DNA of 64,000 nucleotides. Origin: Prunus persica (Eukaryota > Streptophyta > Magnoliopsida > Rosales > Rosaceae). Below, in pieces: positions 33,201-43,945 of this stretch. Positions within the stretch are counted from its first letter, which is position 1. The number at the start of each line of letters is the position of its first letter. The stretch is from the NCBI RefSeq assembly GCF_000346465.2, contig NC_034010.1, positions 18,368,334 to 18,432,333 on the forward strand, in the 5' to 3' direction. The notes under the pieces are model-generated. The model had not been told where the DNA came from. It saw only the letters and a list, made by a program, of their open reading frames with translations, and made no database searches. The position numbers were made by a program, and so were the translations under genes.

Positions 33201-34268
33201 CTTCAAACAGATTTTGCCTATCCCTTGTGTTTTGCAGGCATTATTATTGCCCATCAAAACGACTCCATCATCCAGCTCCTCGAAGCTAGAAAACCATTCC
33301 CGAATGGGACACATATGATAGGTGCAACAAGAATCCAAAATCCACTCAGTTGAGTGACCATCAGCAGATGAACTAGCCAAAGCAAACTCGAAATCAACAT
33401 CTCCAGATTTTGCAACATTTGCTTCAGAACCGGCTTTCTCCTTCTCTTTGTTCTTCAATTTGGGGCAGTCTTTCTTCCAATGACCTTTTTGGCGACAAAA
33501 GGCACATTCATCTTTAGCAGGAAACTTCCCTCGTGACTTTGAACGAGATTTTCCCCGCTTCCCAGATTTTCTTTCCTCTGTTCGACCCCTTGCAACAAGT
33601 GCCTCAGTTTGTGAATTTTGAGTCTTCTGTTCCTTTTTACGACACTCATGATTCACCAATGCCGCAGACACTTCATCCAATTTCACCTCGGATTTTCCAT
33701 ACAACAAAGTAGTTGTCAAATGATCATAATCATCAGGCAATGAATTTAACAAACATAGTGCCTTATCCTCGTCAGGAATTATCACATCAAGATTTGCTAA
33801 ATCAGCCAGTATTTTATTATAATCATTGAGGTGTTCATGCATAGAAATACCTAAACGATATTGAAATCGGAAGAGTCGTTTCTTCAAGAAGAGCCGATTT
33901 TCTGCGCTCTTGGTCATATACTTCTCCTCCAATTTCATCCATAACTTCTTAGCAGAAGTTTCCTTCATATACGGGTATTTCAACTCTTTATCAAGGAATG
34001 ATCGAATAGTGGCACAAGCATGGAGATTAATTCGCGTCCATTGCTTGTCATCAATATCTTCGGGTTTATCCTCTAGAACCATATCCAGCTCTTGTTGATA
34101 CAACACATCCATAACTTCACATTGCCACATACCAAAATTATTAGAGCCATTGAATTTATCAACCTCTAACCTTGTAGTGGCAATTGGATGTCTATTGGAT
34201 GTAGGTGCCGACGACGACGATGCCGACTCCTTCTCCTTCAAAACTTCGTCTTTTTCTCCAGCCATCAA
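30219..34268 (-). CDS. Copia gag-pol polyprotein, intact
   Basis: 1349 codons without a stop, the full size expected for a Tork/Tnt1-type Copia. In order: gag (KFNGSNNFGMWQ at about 39; UBN2-type), CCHC knuckle CAFCRQKGHWKKDC (about 255), aspartic protease WILDSCCTYHMCP (about 308; catalytic Asp present), GAG-pre-integrase (LWHMRLGHAG, FCEHCVLGKQ), integrase with D (HTDVWGP), D (LRSDNGGEY) and E (NGVAERMNR), reverse transcriptase (WVYAKK, FLHGDLEEEIYM, YVDDMLIA) and RNase H (YVDSDYAGDLDKRRSTTG, STTEAEYMA, HCDSQSAIYLA, HTKHIDVRFH). It copies element RNA to DNA in cytoplasmic particles and integrates it. Intact frame and near-identical LTRs suggest it could still be mobile. Confidence 0.97.
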   Translation of the reverse strand: MMAGEKDEVLKEKESASSSSAPTSNRHPIATTRLEVDKFNGSNNFGMWQCEVMDVLYQQELDMVLEDKPEDIDDKQWTRINLHACATIRSFLDKELKYPYMKETSAKKLWMKLEEKYMTKSAENRLFLKKRLFRFQYRLGISMHEHLNDYNKILADLANLDVIIPDEDKALCLLNSLPDDYDHLTTTLLYGKSEVKLDEVSAALVNHECRKKEQKTQNSQTEALVARGRTEERKSGKRGKSRSKSRGKFPAKDECAFCRQKGHWKKDCPKLKNKEKEKAGSEANVAKSGDVDFEFALASSSADGHSTEWILDSCCTYHMCPIREWFSSFEELDDGVVLMGNNNACKTQGIGKICLKIHDGTVRELSDVRYVPDMKKNLISLGALESKGLKIIMEGGVLKAVYGALVVMKGTRRNNLYFLQGSTVIGGAAVTEAADANSTDTTRLWHMRLGHAGEKALQGLVKQGLLKGAKACKLEFCEHCVLGKQTRVKFGTAIHHTKGILDYVHTDVWGPYKNASWGGNHYFVSFVDDFSRRIWVYTMKRKDEVLKIFLKWKKMIETQSGRKIKTLRSDNGGEYKSDPFLKVCQDEGIVRHFMVRETPQQNGVAERMNRTLLEKVRCMLSNAGLGKAFWAEAITYASHLINRLPAAANEGKTPMEVWSGKPCTDYKYLLIFGCPAYYHVRESKLDPRAKKALFMGFSTGVKGYRLWCPDEKKFVVSRDATFDEAAMVNQNKHEGEIEATKTMSSSKQVELLKTPVVPVRSDTTDTSPTVDYDDEDNDDEEEAPTQEPPQQQDSIATRRLRREIRKLARFTDIVAYALPVIEDDIPSAYKEAVRSSESLEWKKSMDEEMKSLHKNETWKLVQLPKGKKAIGCKWVYAKKMESLGKDNVRFKARLVAKGYAQKEGIDYNEVFSPVVKHSSIRILLALVAQFDLELAQLDVKTAFLHGDLEEEIYMSQPEGFKVAGKENWVCKLQKSLYGLKQSPRQWYKRFDRFMIGYKYTRSHYDHCVYFRKLQDGTFIYLLLYVDDMLIACKSKVEIERLKTQLSNEFEMKDLGEAQKILGMEIERDRAKGKISLCQKQYLKKVLQRFGMNENSKPVSTPLAPHFKLSASMSPRTGEESHYLAQIPYASAVGSLMYAMVCTRPDISQAVSIVSRYMHNPGKGHWQAVKWILRYILGTVGVGLLFQQDKVTGQCVVGYVDSDYAGDLDKRRSTTGFVLAIAGGPVSWRSILQSTVALSTTEAEYMAVTEAIKEAIWLQGLLDDLGVQQDHVDVHCDSQSAIYLAKNQVHHAHTKHIDVRFHFVREIIEEGDILLQKIGTADNPTDMLTKPVSLLKFKHCLDLIGICKIC

Positions 34269-34394
34269 ATCTGCCTGGTACTATTCACAGACTGTAGCAG
34301 AGCACTATTCACGGTACTGTTCACAGTACTGTAGCACCAGCAAATTTTTCACTCCTACGAGACCCCAGTCGAAAACTGGAGCTCTGATACCACT

Positions 34395-34985
34395 TGTTGT
34401 GCGGAAGCGTCAACCAACTGTGAGTGAAAAATAAACAACTACTGGCAGGAGAAAAAAAAATTGAATAGAAAATTACAACAAGAAGAACACCAAGATTTAT
34501 ACTGGTTCGGCAATTGTCTACATCCAGTTTGGAGACGACGGAGTATTCCACTTTAATCAATGGGGATATACAATAGTGTTTACCACTCAATTTCCCAAAG
34601 ACCCAAATACACCCAACCTCCTTCACTCACAAAGGAAGAGAAAACAATGATACAAAGCAAAGAACAACTAGAGAGAATTTGTTTCTCTCTTTGGCAAAAT
34701 GCCTTTCTTGCTATTTTTCTCTTCTACTCAACACTTGGTTGGATTCCTCAAATAAAACCATTTGCTTCCAATTTATAGCCAAAGGAAGTGGCTTCTCAAA
34801 GAAGCCAAAGGTTAGGCAAGTCAACAATAGCCTACCACCATTTGTGAAAGCTAATTAATGCATTCCCATTGCAACTTGTCAATAGCCATCACTTTTGACT
34901 ATTGTAAAAGCCAATTAATGCATTCACATTGCAACTTGTCAATTTGCCGATATTGTTGACTATTGGTTTGAGGCAATAATCAACA
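34395..34985 (-). repeat. 5' LTR of Copia element
   Basis: 591 bp; the promoter LTR for the minus-strand polyprotein. Has two copies of the 60 bp unit. Confidence 0.95.
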
Positions 34986-37900
34986 CTTCTGTTATTGTGT
35001 TCTCAAAAAACTACGCATCGTCCAGATGGTGCCTTGACGAGCTCGTCATGATCCTTGAACGGCTCTCAGCTGACCATGTCGTTTTACCTGTCTTCTACGA
35101 CGTGGATCCATCCGATGTGCGGAACCAGACAGGAAGTCTTGCAAAGGCATTTGCTAGACACCAAAAAACCCAACCGTCGAACAGAGTGAAGGAATGGAGG
35201 AAGGCACTTGCAGAGGTTGCAGATCTGGCAGGGATGGTCTTACAAAATCAAGCTGATGGGTAATTTCTTTCCTACCATTTCTTTTATTTACAAGTTGAAA
35301 TACTGAAAATGGACTTTTTCTTTTTTATAACTCCTTCCGACGAGTTACTAATGGAGATTTCATATTATTTTTACTTGTTTTACTTTAAAATAAATAAAAT
35401 CAAAATTGAACACATATTTAGAATTGCATATGCATGACACGTCTAACTCATTTCTCATTTAAGCAAATCAAACAAATCAAAGTTGGGCTGACGAATTGTA
35501 CTATTGCAAGGATGTTTGATATATATTTTTCATTTGGATTGCAACTTTCAGACACGAGTCAAAGTTTATCAACAAGATTGTTCAAGTGATAGGAGAAAAA
35601 CTAAGGCGTAGACCCCTAAGTGTTCCCCACATCATGATCGGAAGGCATTCTCGAATCCACGAACTTAATTTATGGTTACAAGATGGATCAGATGATGTCG
35701 GCATACTTGTAATTTATGGCATGAGTGGAATAGGGAAGACAACCATTGCAAAGTATGTTTATAATACAGACTTTGAAAGATTTGAAGGAAGCAGCTTCAT
35801 CGAAAACATTAGAGAAATTTCACAGCAACCTAATGGCCTAGTTCAAATACAAACACATCTTCTTTCTGATATTTTGTATGGGAGAAAAGTAAAAATACAG
35901 AGTGTTAGCAAGGGAATGGCTGAGATAGAAGATGCGATAAGCTCCAAAAAGGTTTTTCTTGTTCTCGACGATGTGGATCATATTAGCCAATTAGATGTGG
36001 TGCTTCGAATGAAAGATCAGTTTTATCCAGGAAGTAAAATCATCATAACAACTAGGCGCGCAGGATTGTTAAAGGCTCATCAAGATACTAAGGTGCATGC
36101 AGTTGAAACTTTGACTCAAGAAGAATCATTGGAGCTCTTCAGTTGGCACGCATTTGGCCAAGACCATCCCATTGAAGATTACATAGAATATTCAGAAAAG
36201 CTAGTCGATCATTGCAGAGGACTTCCATTAGCTCTTCAAGTTTTAGGTTCTTCGTTGTTGGGGGAAAGTATAGGTGTATGGAAAAGTGCATTGGAGAAAT
36301 TAAAAGTCATTCCAAATGGTGACTAGCTTAAGAGTAAGTTAAGAGTAAGTTACGATTCTTTGCAAGATGACCATGACAAAAAATTATTCCTCCACATTGC
36401 TTGTTTCTTTATCGGAAAGGACAAAGATTACATTGCTAAAATACTGGATGGATGTGATTTCTATACAATTGTTGGCATTCAAAATCTCATCGATAGATGT
36501 TTGGTGATTATTAATGGATGGGACAAGGTGCAGATGCACGACCTGATTCGTGGAATGGGAAGAGAAATTGTTCGCCTAGAATCAAATGAGCCTTGGAAGC
36601 GTAGTAGAGTATGGCATCATAAGGACTCTTTCAAAATCTTGACGGAAAAGAATGTAAGAAATATGCGTTCTTTGTACACATATATGTTTTTCTTCTTGTA
36701 AATATTTTCGAAATGTTTTTCTCCTTTCCTTTTGTAGGGTACGGAAAGAATTGAAGGTCTTGTCCTCAACATGCACATGTGCCCTGCTATAAATTCAAAT
36801 GAGAAAGTCTTGGAAACCAATGCATTTTCAAGGATGCGGGAACTAAAACTACTCCATCTTAGTCATGTACAACTTAACGGATCTTATGCAGAATTTTGTA
36901 CAGGACTAATATGGTTGTGTTGGACTAAGTTTCCTTTGGATTCTATACCCGTTGATTTTCCTTTGGAAAGCGTTATTATTCTTGAAATGCAATACAGCGG
37001 TCTGAGACAAGTATTCAAGGGAACAAAAGTATGTTACTCTCTACTCTTTTCAATTTCTTTTTCATTTTCATTAGGCTTTTAGTTTAATAACAAATTATAT
37101 ATTTATAACAATTAACTCCCCACATTGTTTTCTTCGGTACATTTTTTCCCCTACAGTATCTTCCATCCTTGAAGATCCTTGATCTCAGCCATTCTCATTC
37201 CCTTACAGAAACCATTGACTTCTCATATTGCCCAAATCTAGAGAAATTGGTTCTAGTAGACTGTACAAGCCTGATTTATGTCCATGGATCCATTGGAAAC
37301 CTAGAGAGACTTATTTACTTGAATATGAAAGATTGCAAAAACCTTAGGATGCTTCCCAAGAACATTTGTATGCTAAAATCACTTGAAACATTTATTATAT
37401 CTGGTTGCTCAAATCTAAATGAGTTATCAATTGAGATGTTGAGGAACATGGACTCCTTAAAAGTGCTTGAGACAGATGGAATTCCTATAAGTGAATTATG
37501 GCTAGAAAGAAATTCGAGTATCTTGGGTTCTTTACCCTGATCTTTAGTAGAATTAAGTCTTTGGGGGTGCAATCTTTCGGATGATGCATTTCCTATGGAT
37601 TTTAGTCATTTGTCCTCATTGCAGAGACTAAATCTAGGGAATAATCCAATTAGTAGCCTACCAAATTGTATCAAAGGATTAACAAGGCTCCATAAACTCT
37701 CTTTTAACAAGTGTACAAGTCTCAAATCGCTTCTCAGGGTACCAAAACTATACGATTTGGATATCACCGAATGCATATCATTGGAAAAAATAACGTATCA
37801 ATACCCCCGTTTATCCTGGGAACGCTGTACCAGATTGTGTTGCAACTACAACCTAGTTGATTGGGAGTACAGGTACAAGTTACAACCCATTGGAAGTGTA

Positions 37901-38019
37901 GATGTAGAAATGATCAACCTCTTGGGATTGTGCAACTTGTTGGAATCCATTGCACCCATACGGATGTACGCATTATACAGAAATTTACAAGAGGATGATC
38001 CAATTCCTATCCAGGTGTG

Positions 38020-38021
<2 letters not shown>

Positions 38022-38066
<45 letters not shown>
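38022..38066. repeat. (CT)n microsatellite at start of TNL-B intron 4
   Basis: Follows the donor CCAG/GTGTGCGC of the LRR exon (exon end 38014). Confidence 0.95.
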
Positions 38067-38068
<2 letters not shown>

Positions 38069-39006
38069 ATCAAAGGAAGTTGACTAATAATGTCATTTTC
38101 ATTGCATCCATATGTAGGGACTGTACGAACGTGGTATATTCAGCACATTTTTTGGTGGGAATGAGGTTCCAGGCCAATTCAGCCATAAAAGCAGAGGGTC
38201 CTCAATATCTTTTACTGTGCCATTACTTGATAATCACAGAACTCGAGGCTTGATTGTCTTTGTTGTCTATGTGAATGCTGACTATGATTCTCCTATTATC
38301 CACCACAGTTATTTGTCACATATAATAGTAAAAAATAAGAGCAACGGTCTGAGGGGGGCGTATTGCCCATCACACTACGGTATTCCAGGTGAAGGAGAAG
38401 ACATGATATGGTTAAGCCACTGGAATTTGGATGATCAGTTACAAGGGGGCGATGAAGTGGTTGTTTCTGTAATTATGATATCTGGGCTTCTGGTAAAGGA
38501 GTTGGGCATCCAACTTGTGCAGGTGCAACAAGAAGAGAATCATAATATGATGAGTATTTCCACAGATTCTTCTTATGATGATCGAATATGGTATTATAAG
38601 CTCCTTGGGGACTCTGATGAAGAAGATAGGAGAGGTGTGATGTTTTATTGACGCATTGCATAATTTTACTCCAACTATATCCAAATATAAAATAAAACAA
38701 AATAATAAATGAATCTATATTTTGTTAGTCCCCTATTCACAGGTCAGTCCCTATTCATTTGAAAAACAAGTTTCCTCTCTAATTTGTTGGGATTTTCACT
38801 TGTCTTGTTTTGTATGTTTACCAGACGAAGAAGAAGAGCAACAGGATGATATCACAGTTACAACCACCACAGGCAGAAATAACTCCGGCGTCCTCCGTGG
38901 CTGGAAGGTGCTCGTCACCGCAGCTTGCTTCTTTCTCACCCTTTCTCTAATCACTCGGTCTTCTCTCTCAGGCAGAAAGAAGGGACCGTCCACAAGCCCT
39001 GGATGA

Positions 39007-40554
39007 ATTTTTTGTACATCTCAACAGCAGACTATTTGTTTTTGCATACATCCAATGTCATTTCGTAGCATCAAATGCATCTTCTTCAGAGATATTTTTA
39101 TTGACCCCATTCGTTCAGTTTTAACATATCTTTGGGCTGGAAAACTGAAGTGGCCCAACCCAGATTGTGAGATTAGCATCTGCATCTGCTCTGTTGATAT
39201 ATTTTGTGACTTTTTTTTTTTCTTTCAGACATTATTTTCTTCCGTAAGCGTTGGTTACTTTGCGCCCTCTTCTTCATCTTTCCCTGTCTTCTAATTGTTT
39301 CTCTCTCTTTTATTTTTTTTTTTTATACAAATGTTTTCTTTACGGGATCTTTCAATAGCAACCTAACAATTCTTCTTCTTGTTTCTGAGATCTATTTTCT
39401 CTGCAAAGTTAAAATACCTGAAAGGGCTTTGCAACAGAGTTTTTATTCGAAAGGCATTTGATGTAAACTTAGAACTATAATCTGTAAACGGGTCTAGGTT
39501 GGGTATTTTAAATTGTGAATGATTTTAGCGCTTTGAATCTAACTTAACATATTATTATCTAGTAAGAGCATTTCCAGTAGGGAGTTGTATAATGAGGTGT
39601 ATGTTAAATATATATCATTTGTGATCGGAATTACCTACAATGGGTAAGTGTAAATGATTGTAAATTTGCATCACAACCGTGAGATGCAAATTTAGATGAA
39701 CATGTGCATCCTTTTTTACATCTTTTATAGGCGGGGCCCTACATACAAAAATGTGAGAAAATATGAACAAAAGTGAGCAAAAAGACTTAATGTAAACCTA
39801 CTTGCCCAAGACGCGCGGCTAGAGTAGTTGCTAGACAAAATTTCATAATTAATTTGTAGCCACATAAAATAAAATAATTCATTATTGCTGATTGCACTTC
39901 TACAGTGAAACTCATAATTAATCAATTAATTAATAGGTAATATATATATATATATTAGCTTGTTCTTCTGATAATTTTTTTGTGGATGAAATCATATCTT
40001 CTCCAAATTTAAATATTTTTAGGTCTATTTGTTTGAAAAAAATAAAATAAACTTAACACGCACAAAATTAATTTTATAAAGTTAATACAAAAACGAATTA
40101 AGACAAAAAAATTCAATTATACATCTTTAGATTTACATCTTACCAATTGGAACAAAAACCACATTTACAATCCCCGAAGGTGTAAAGGGATGTAAAAGTG
40201 GCTTTATACACCCGAAAATACACCCCTTACTGTTTAAAATTCTTGCTTCGAAATATTTACGGTTGTGCCACTACACTTCCGTTGACCGTAACTTCTCCGT
40301 TAAAATTCCGATTTGGGCCCACTACATGTCTACGAACTCGTATCGATGAGTTCTATGCTATGGTGTCACTCAAATCCCAAAAATCGTTACGCATCAAAAA
40401 ATGACTATCGGATCTTACTCCGAAGATAAAATTTTAATTTCACAATTAAATAAATTAAATATATGGTTAAAATTAGGTCGGGGTGTCACAGAGTAAAGTC
40501 GCGCTTCTATACTATTCTTTAAATTTTTTTGGTAAAACTGAGTATAGAGATGCA
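39007..40554. other. TNL-B 3' flank and AT-rich intergenic DNA
   Basis: 39007-39220 is nearly identical to the 3' flank of copy C (49136-49340), so the duplication covers the 3' UTR. Beyond that no gene is seen. A possible MITE lies within. Confidence 0.6.
39566..40160. repeat. Possible MITE (about 0.6 kb)
   Basis: The left end GAGCATTTCCAGTAGGGAG and the right end, read in reverse, TTCCAATTGGTAAGATGTA, form imperfect terminal inverted repeats around AT-rich non-coding DNA. No target duplication could be fixed. Confidence 0.3.
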
Positions 40555-41057
40555 TAATCATTTCCAAAATGACGGTTTGGAACCTTGTGCCTTATAGGTT
40601 CAAATAACCACATCGGCTCTCCCAAATTTCATATTTCAACGTATGGGAGCCCGGAACTTTTGGCCTGGGCTAAACACAAACTCAGAATTTATTCGCCCTT
40701 TTCAAATGGACATGAAATATGAATTGAGTAAAAGCCACGATAATATCACAATATAGTAGTGAAGAGCATTAACTACTATATACCCATAACCTCAAGTTCG
40801 GGATCTCTCATATATTTGGATCCATGGGCTTCCCGCCCAGATATAACAAAATATGTGGGGAGCCTCAATTCATCATTTGAGGTTTATACTGATATTATCC
40901 ATTTCGCGGTGGATTCTTAACAACCGGAATTCACAAAATATATTTCTTCCTTGAGGTGTCGATTATAACATAATCGAACTTTTTTTAAATTCATCATTTT
41001 CTTATGCCAAAGAAATATGTGGCGTACCACAATCTGCAATAATACCTCAAGGGTTGT

Positions 41058-42376
41058 TGTTAATGTATGCATTTTGAGTTATTTCTTTTGGCTTCCCTTG
41101 ACAATTTTGTAATAGGATTTTTATTATGTTTATCAAGCTCATGCTTAGATTAAGAATAGCTTCTCTAGGTGTTCTTAACTAACAACTATCCTATGGAGAT
41201 TCAAGCAATTTGACAAAGGTAAGTATGCATTGCATATCATGGCATTAAAACTGTTTTCATAAAATGATGACTAGTCATCTATTTCTCGTATGACTAGTCA
41301 TCCTTGCTCTGTAGGATTTCCAGCTGGATAACAAACCTTTTTGTCCTATTCTCCTTTCTCTCTCTGCTGCCATGTGGGTATTCTGACCTAAGGGAATTTT
41401 TGTCTTTAAAAGGCTATCAATTCCCTCATTTGCAGCCGTCACTCTTGGGGGATAGGTTTTGGAAAGTTTCATAGCAAACTTTCGCTTCTTCTTCCTCAAG
41501 AGTAACCTTCATATTTTATGACATCTATGAGTTTTTCCGAAATGAATTCTACCTCCTGAAAAACTGCATGTGTCTTTGAATCTCATCTAGCTGCATAAAT
41601 CACTCTCATTTATATCTAGGTTTGATTCAAGACTAATTTCTTCAAGAGAATGGTTTCTTGAGGAAATTGGTCATTCTTCTTTGAATCCAAATTCTGGTTT
41701 CGTTTTTGAGTTGGAGCTTGAAAGCTAGTGCCATGGGATGAACGAGCTGAGAAGGAGCTGCCATTGCCATGATGAACTCAGCTTCAAGCTTTGATAAGTT
41801 GGAGAAGAAGATTGCACAAAGGAGGTATTGCTCATCTTCCTAAATAGATCTAGGTTTTGCTTGAGCTTGCTTGTGTTCCTTTGTAAGAATCTTTTTCTAC
41901 TTAGTGGATTGCCTGGTCGGTTGATGACCCCCAGTTTTTCCCAATGGTGGGTTTCTGGGTGAACAGTTTCTGGTTTCCATCTCTGTAAATTTTCTGGGTT
42001 TGTGTTCTTGGTAGTTGACTAGTCATCTGTATCTTCAGTTTGCTGTTTACTTGTTCTTGGTAGTTGACTAGTCATCTGTATCTGCTGTTTGCTGCTTACT
42101 TGATTAAGATGATTTCACACACTTTCACCATAGTTGTTGCTAGCACAAGGGACGCCTAGATTGACGGGTCCTTCTGAGTGCTTAGGTTGTCACTAGTAAT
42201 CTTCTAGTGTTGCAGGTACCTTGTGGCATGATTTGTATGCAATCTTGATTGTGATTGTTTCTGACTATCAGTTGACTAGTCATAAGTGTGCTTGGTCAAG
42301 TTCTAAAGTGTGTGAAGGTTATTGTGTTTTGGTTGTGTCGTTAAATTTACCCCTCGTCACCTAAGTACCATTTTCA
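41058..42376. mobile_element. Solo LTR, 1319 bp
   Basis: Starts TGTTAATGTATGC and ends CATTTTCA. It is flanked by the 5 bp direct repeat GTTGT (41053-41057, 42377-42381). Removing it restores the sequence seen uninterrupted near 53744 (CTCAAGGGTTGTCCAT). It contains five copies of the palindrome TGACTAGTCA and a 48 bp tandem repeat (about 42005-42095). No internal region or partner LTR remains. Confidence 0.85.
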
Positions 42377-43019
42377 GTTGTCCATTTAACTGATGGAACT
42401 TTAGGTTCTCAACACTGTTAGATTTTTAATCTCATGCCAAAATCACATATTCTCATGGCGTAGACATTCAATCCCCTTAGATTTTGAACTCTGGGTCAAA
42501 ATCACATATTCTCATGGTATGGATATTTTTACAATTTTCTGTACATATTTCAGGACTTCAAGCCCTTACATAATTGTCCATATTTTGAGGAACTTCTGGC
42601 ATCTCATTTAATTGTTCATCCATGAGTTTAAGGAACTGCAGATTACAGCAATCTCGTAGCCCAGGTAACACCCACTGAGCTGGACTCTAGCTATTATGAC
42701 TTCTCCATAGACTCAGCTTCAAACCGGTTTTGATCAACAGTGAACCGAAAGTTCTGCCGACAGTTATGAACTGTTCCAAGGCGTAGGAGGGTTTTTCATC
42801 CAATTCCTCCATGTCTGAGTGCTGCGCATAATGCCTTTGCTTGATCGGTTTGTGGCCTTTTCTTCTTCCTCTATGTTTGTAGACATGTTTTAGAGAGGGC
42901 TATACTCTTTGCTACAGTTGAGAGGTTGATAGCTGGAAATTTGAGAAAGAAAGGTATTGAAGCAGATGGAATTCATCCGAGCAACTGGTATTTTTGAAAG
43001 CGAATTCGTGCTGATAACG

Positions 43020-43190
43020 TGTTGTAAACTAAAGAGATTATGGAGAGAATTGAGATAGAGAGAAGGCGTAGAAGCCTGATCTTTTCATTGAATATTTTAT
43101 TCTCACAATTACAAGTGAGAGGGAAGCGTTATTTGTAGGCCGAACAATGTGGTTTCTTAATCATTCTTCTTTGGCTTTACGTGGGTGTTG
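43020..43190 (-). repeat. LTR fragment of the relic element
   Basis: TGTTGTAAACTAAAGAG... begins just after the primer-site context GTGCTGATAACG. It differs from the 49531/55347 LTRs after the first few bases, so it belongs to a related but distinct family. The right limit is approximate. Confidence 0.5.
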
Positions 43191-43656
43191 GCAAGCATCA
43201 TCATTACCATTTTGGGCTCCACATTCTTGACTTTACAACACTAACTAACTTTTTATCAAAAGCAATTTCTTCGTTTGAAATTATGTTACCAAAACATTTT
43301 CACCCATGCCTCGGGAAAATCATAAAGAAAAAATATAGTGGATTGGAAGAGCTCATATATAAGCCAACGAAGTCTAATCTTGTGAAAAAAGAGTTTGATT
43401 TGCATACAAGTGGTCTCAGGTTCAAACCTCTTTCAAACCTCGATAATGTTTGAATACCCCTCCCCTTCCTAACTTTCGATAAATAAAAAATAGGTTTAGA
43501 GATTTAGATAACATTACAAGATCCATTATATGTAGACCCACATTGAAAGATACATCTTACGTTTCAATCGCCAAAATGACGTTCTTTGCATTTCATAGAT
43601 TTTATCTCTGTATGTTGGTTGTCAAATTCAAATGCACCCTTAATTTTCATTTATCA

Positions 43657-43945
43657 TCTATATATATAAAGCAAAAGGTAGAGAATGGTGAAACATTTAA
43701 AATACCAGAAAATGTCCTTTGTTAATTCAAACATTAAGAATTGAAATTATTAATTAAATGAGGATAATATCGTAAATTCATATTTTTTAATATTAAAAAA
43801 ATTAAAATTAAAAACTAAATAAGATAATAGGTCCTACTTTTATGGAACATAACTACCCTGTTATTTTTTCTTAATTCTAAAAATAAAAATAAAAAAGAAA
43901 AAGAAAACCAATTGGCACATGCGTGAGCATGTGTCAAGGGGCTAG
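43657..43945 (+). mobile_element. Mini-Helitron, 289 bp
   Basis: 5' end TCTATATATATAAAGC after an A; 3' end a hairpin (GCACATGC/GCATGTGT, loop GTGA) then CAAGGGGCTAG, followed by T. This fits the Helitron rules: TC...CTAG, hairpin near the 3' end, A/T insertion site, no target duplication. It carries no gene. The left half of a second copy is at 57745. Confidence 0.85.

Larger units (their letters stand above)
29498..34985 (-). mobile_element. Complete Copia (Tork/Tnt1-like) retrotransposon in TIR exon
   Basis: Flanked by the 5 bp target duplication CTTCT (29493-29497 and 34986-34990). LTRs are 29498-30149 (652 bp) and 34395-34985 (591 bp), both TGTTGTGCGG...AATCAACA. The primer site (GCTCTGATACCA, 34381-34392, complement of TGGTATCAGAGC) is next to the right LTR, and a polypurine tract complement (TCTCCACCTTGG, 30150-30162) next to the left one, so the element runs on the minus strand. 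The LTRs differ by about four substitutions, one A-run length change and one 60 bp repeat unit, so the insertion is recent. Confidence 0.97.
29258..39006 (+). pseudogene. TNL disease-resistance receptor, copy B (disrupted)
   Basis: Same plan as copy C. The TIR exon starts MALVRASDPQ at 29258 and is split by a Copia element: first half 29258-29497, second half 34991-35259 after the duplicated CTTCT. Further exons: 35552-36653 (NB-ARC; GMSGIGKTT, VFLVLDDVD, GLPLALQVLG, MHD as QMHDLIRGMG), 36738-37028, 37157-38014 (LRR), 38118 onward (C-JID) and 38825-39006 (acidic stretch plus membrane helix). Other lesions: an in-frame TAG at 36324-36326 with a local tandem repeat (TAAGAGTAAGT) between GLPL and RNBS-D; TGA at 37538-37540 in the LRR exon; and the donor after the C-JID exon changed from GTAAG to ATAGG near 38626, so reading through ends at 38651 before the membrane helix. 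Clearly non-functional as a full receptor. Confidence 0.93.
40555..43190 (-). mobile_element. Relic of a non-autonomous LTR element, with nested solo LTR
   Basis: 40563-41057 plus 42377-42650 matches 53437-54007 in the complete element at 49531-55836. The right end has the same primer-site context (CGTGCTGATAACG, about 43007-43019) followed by an LTR start TGTTGTAAACT at 43020. No left LTR and no gag/pol are seen. The coiled-coil ORF region of the complete element is not present here. Confidence 0.75.

Noticed and set aside
37846..38073. Frames made of Arg-Glu or Ser-Leu repeats at 38000-38070 and 48060-48240
   Set aside because: They are translations of the (CT)n microsatellite in TNL intron 4.
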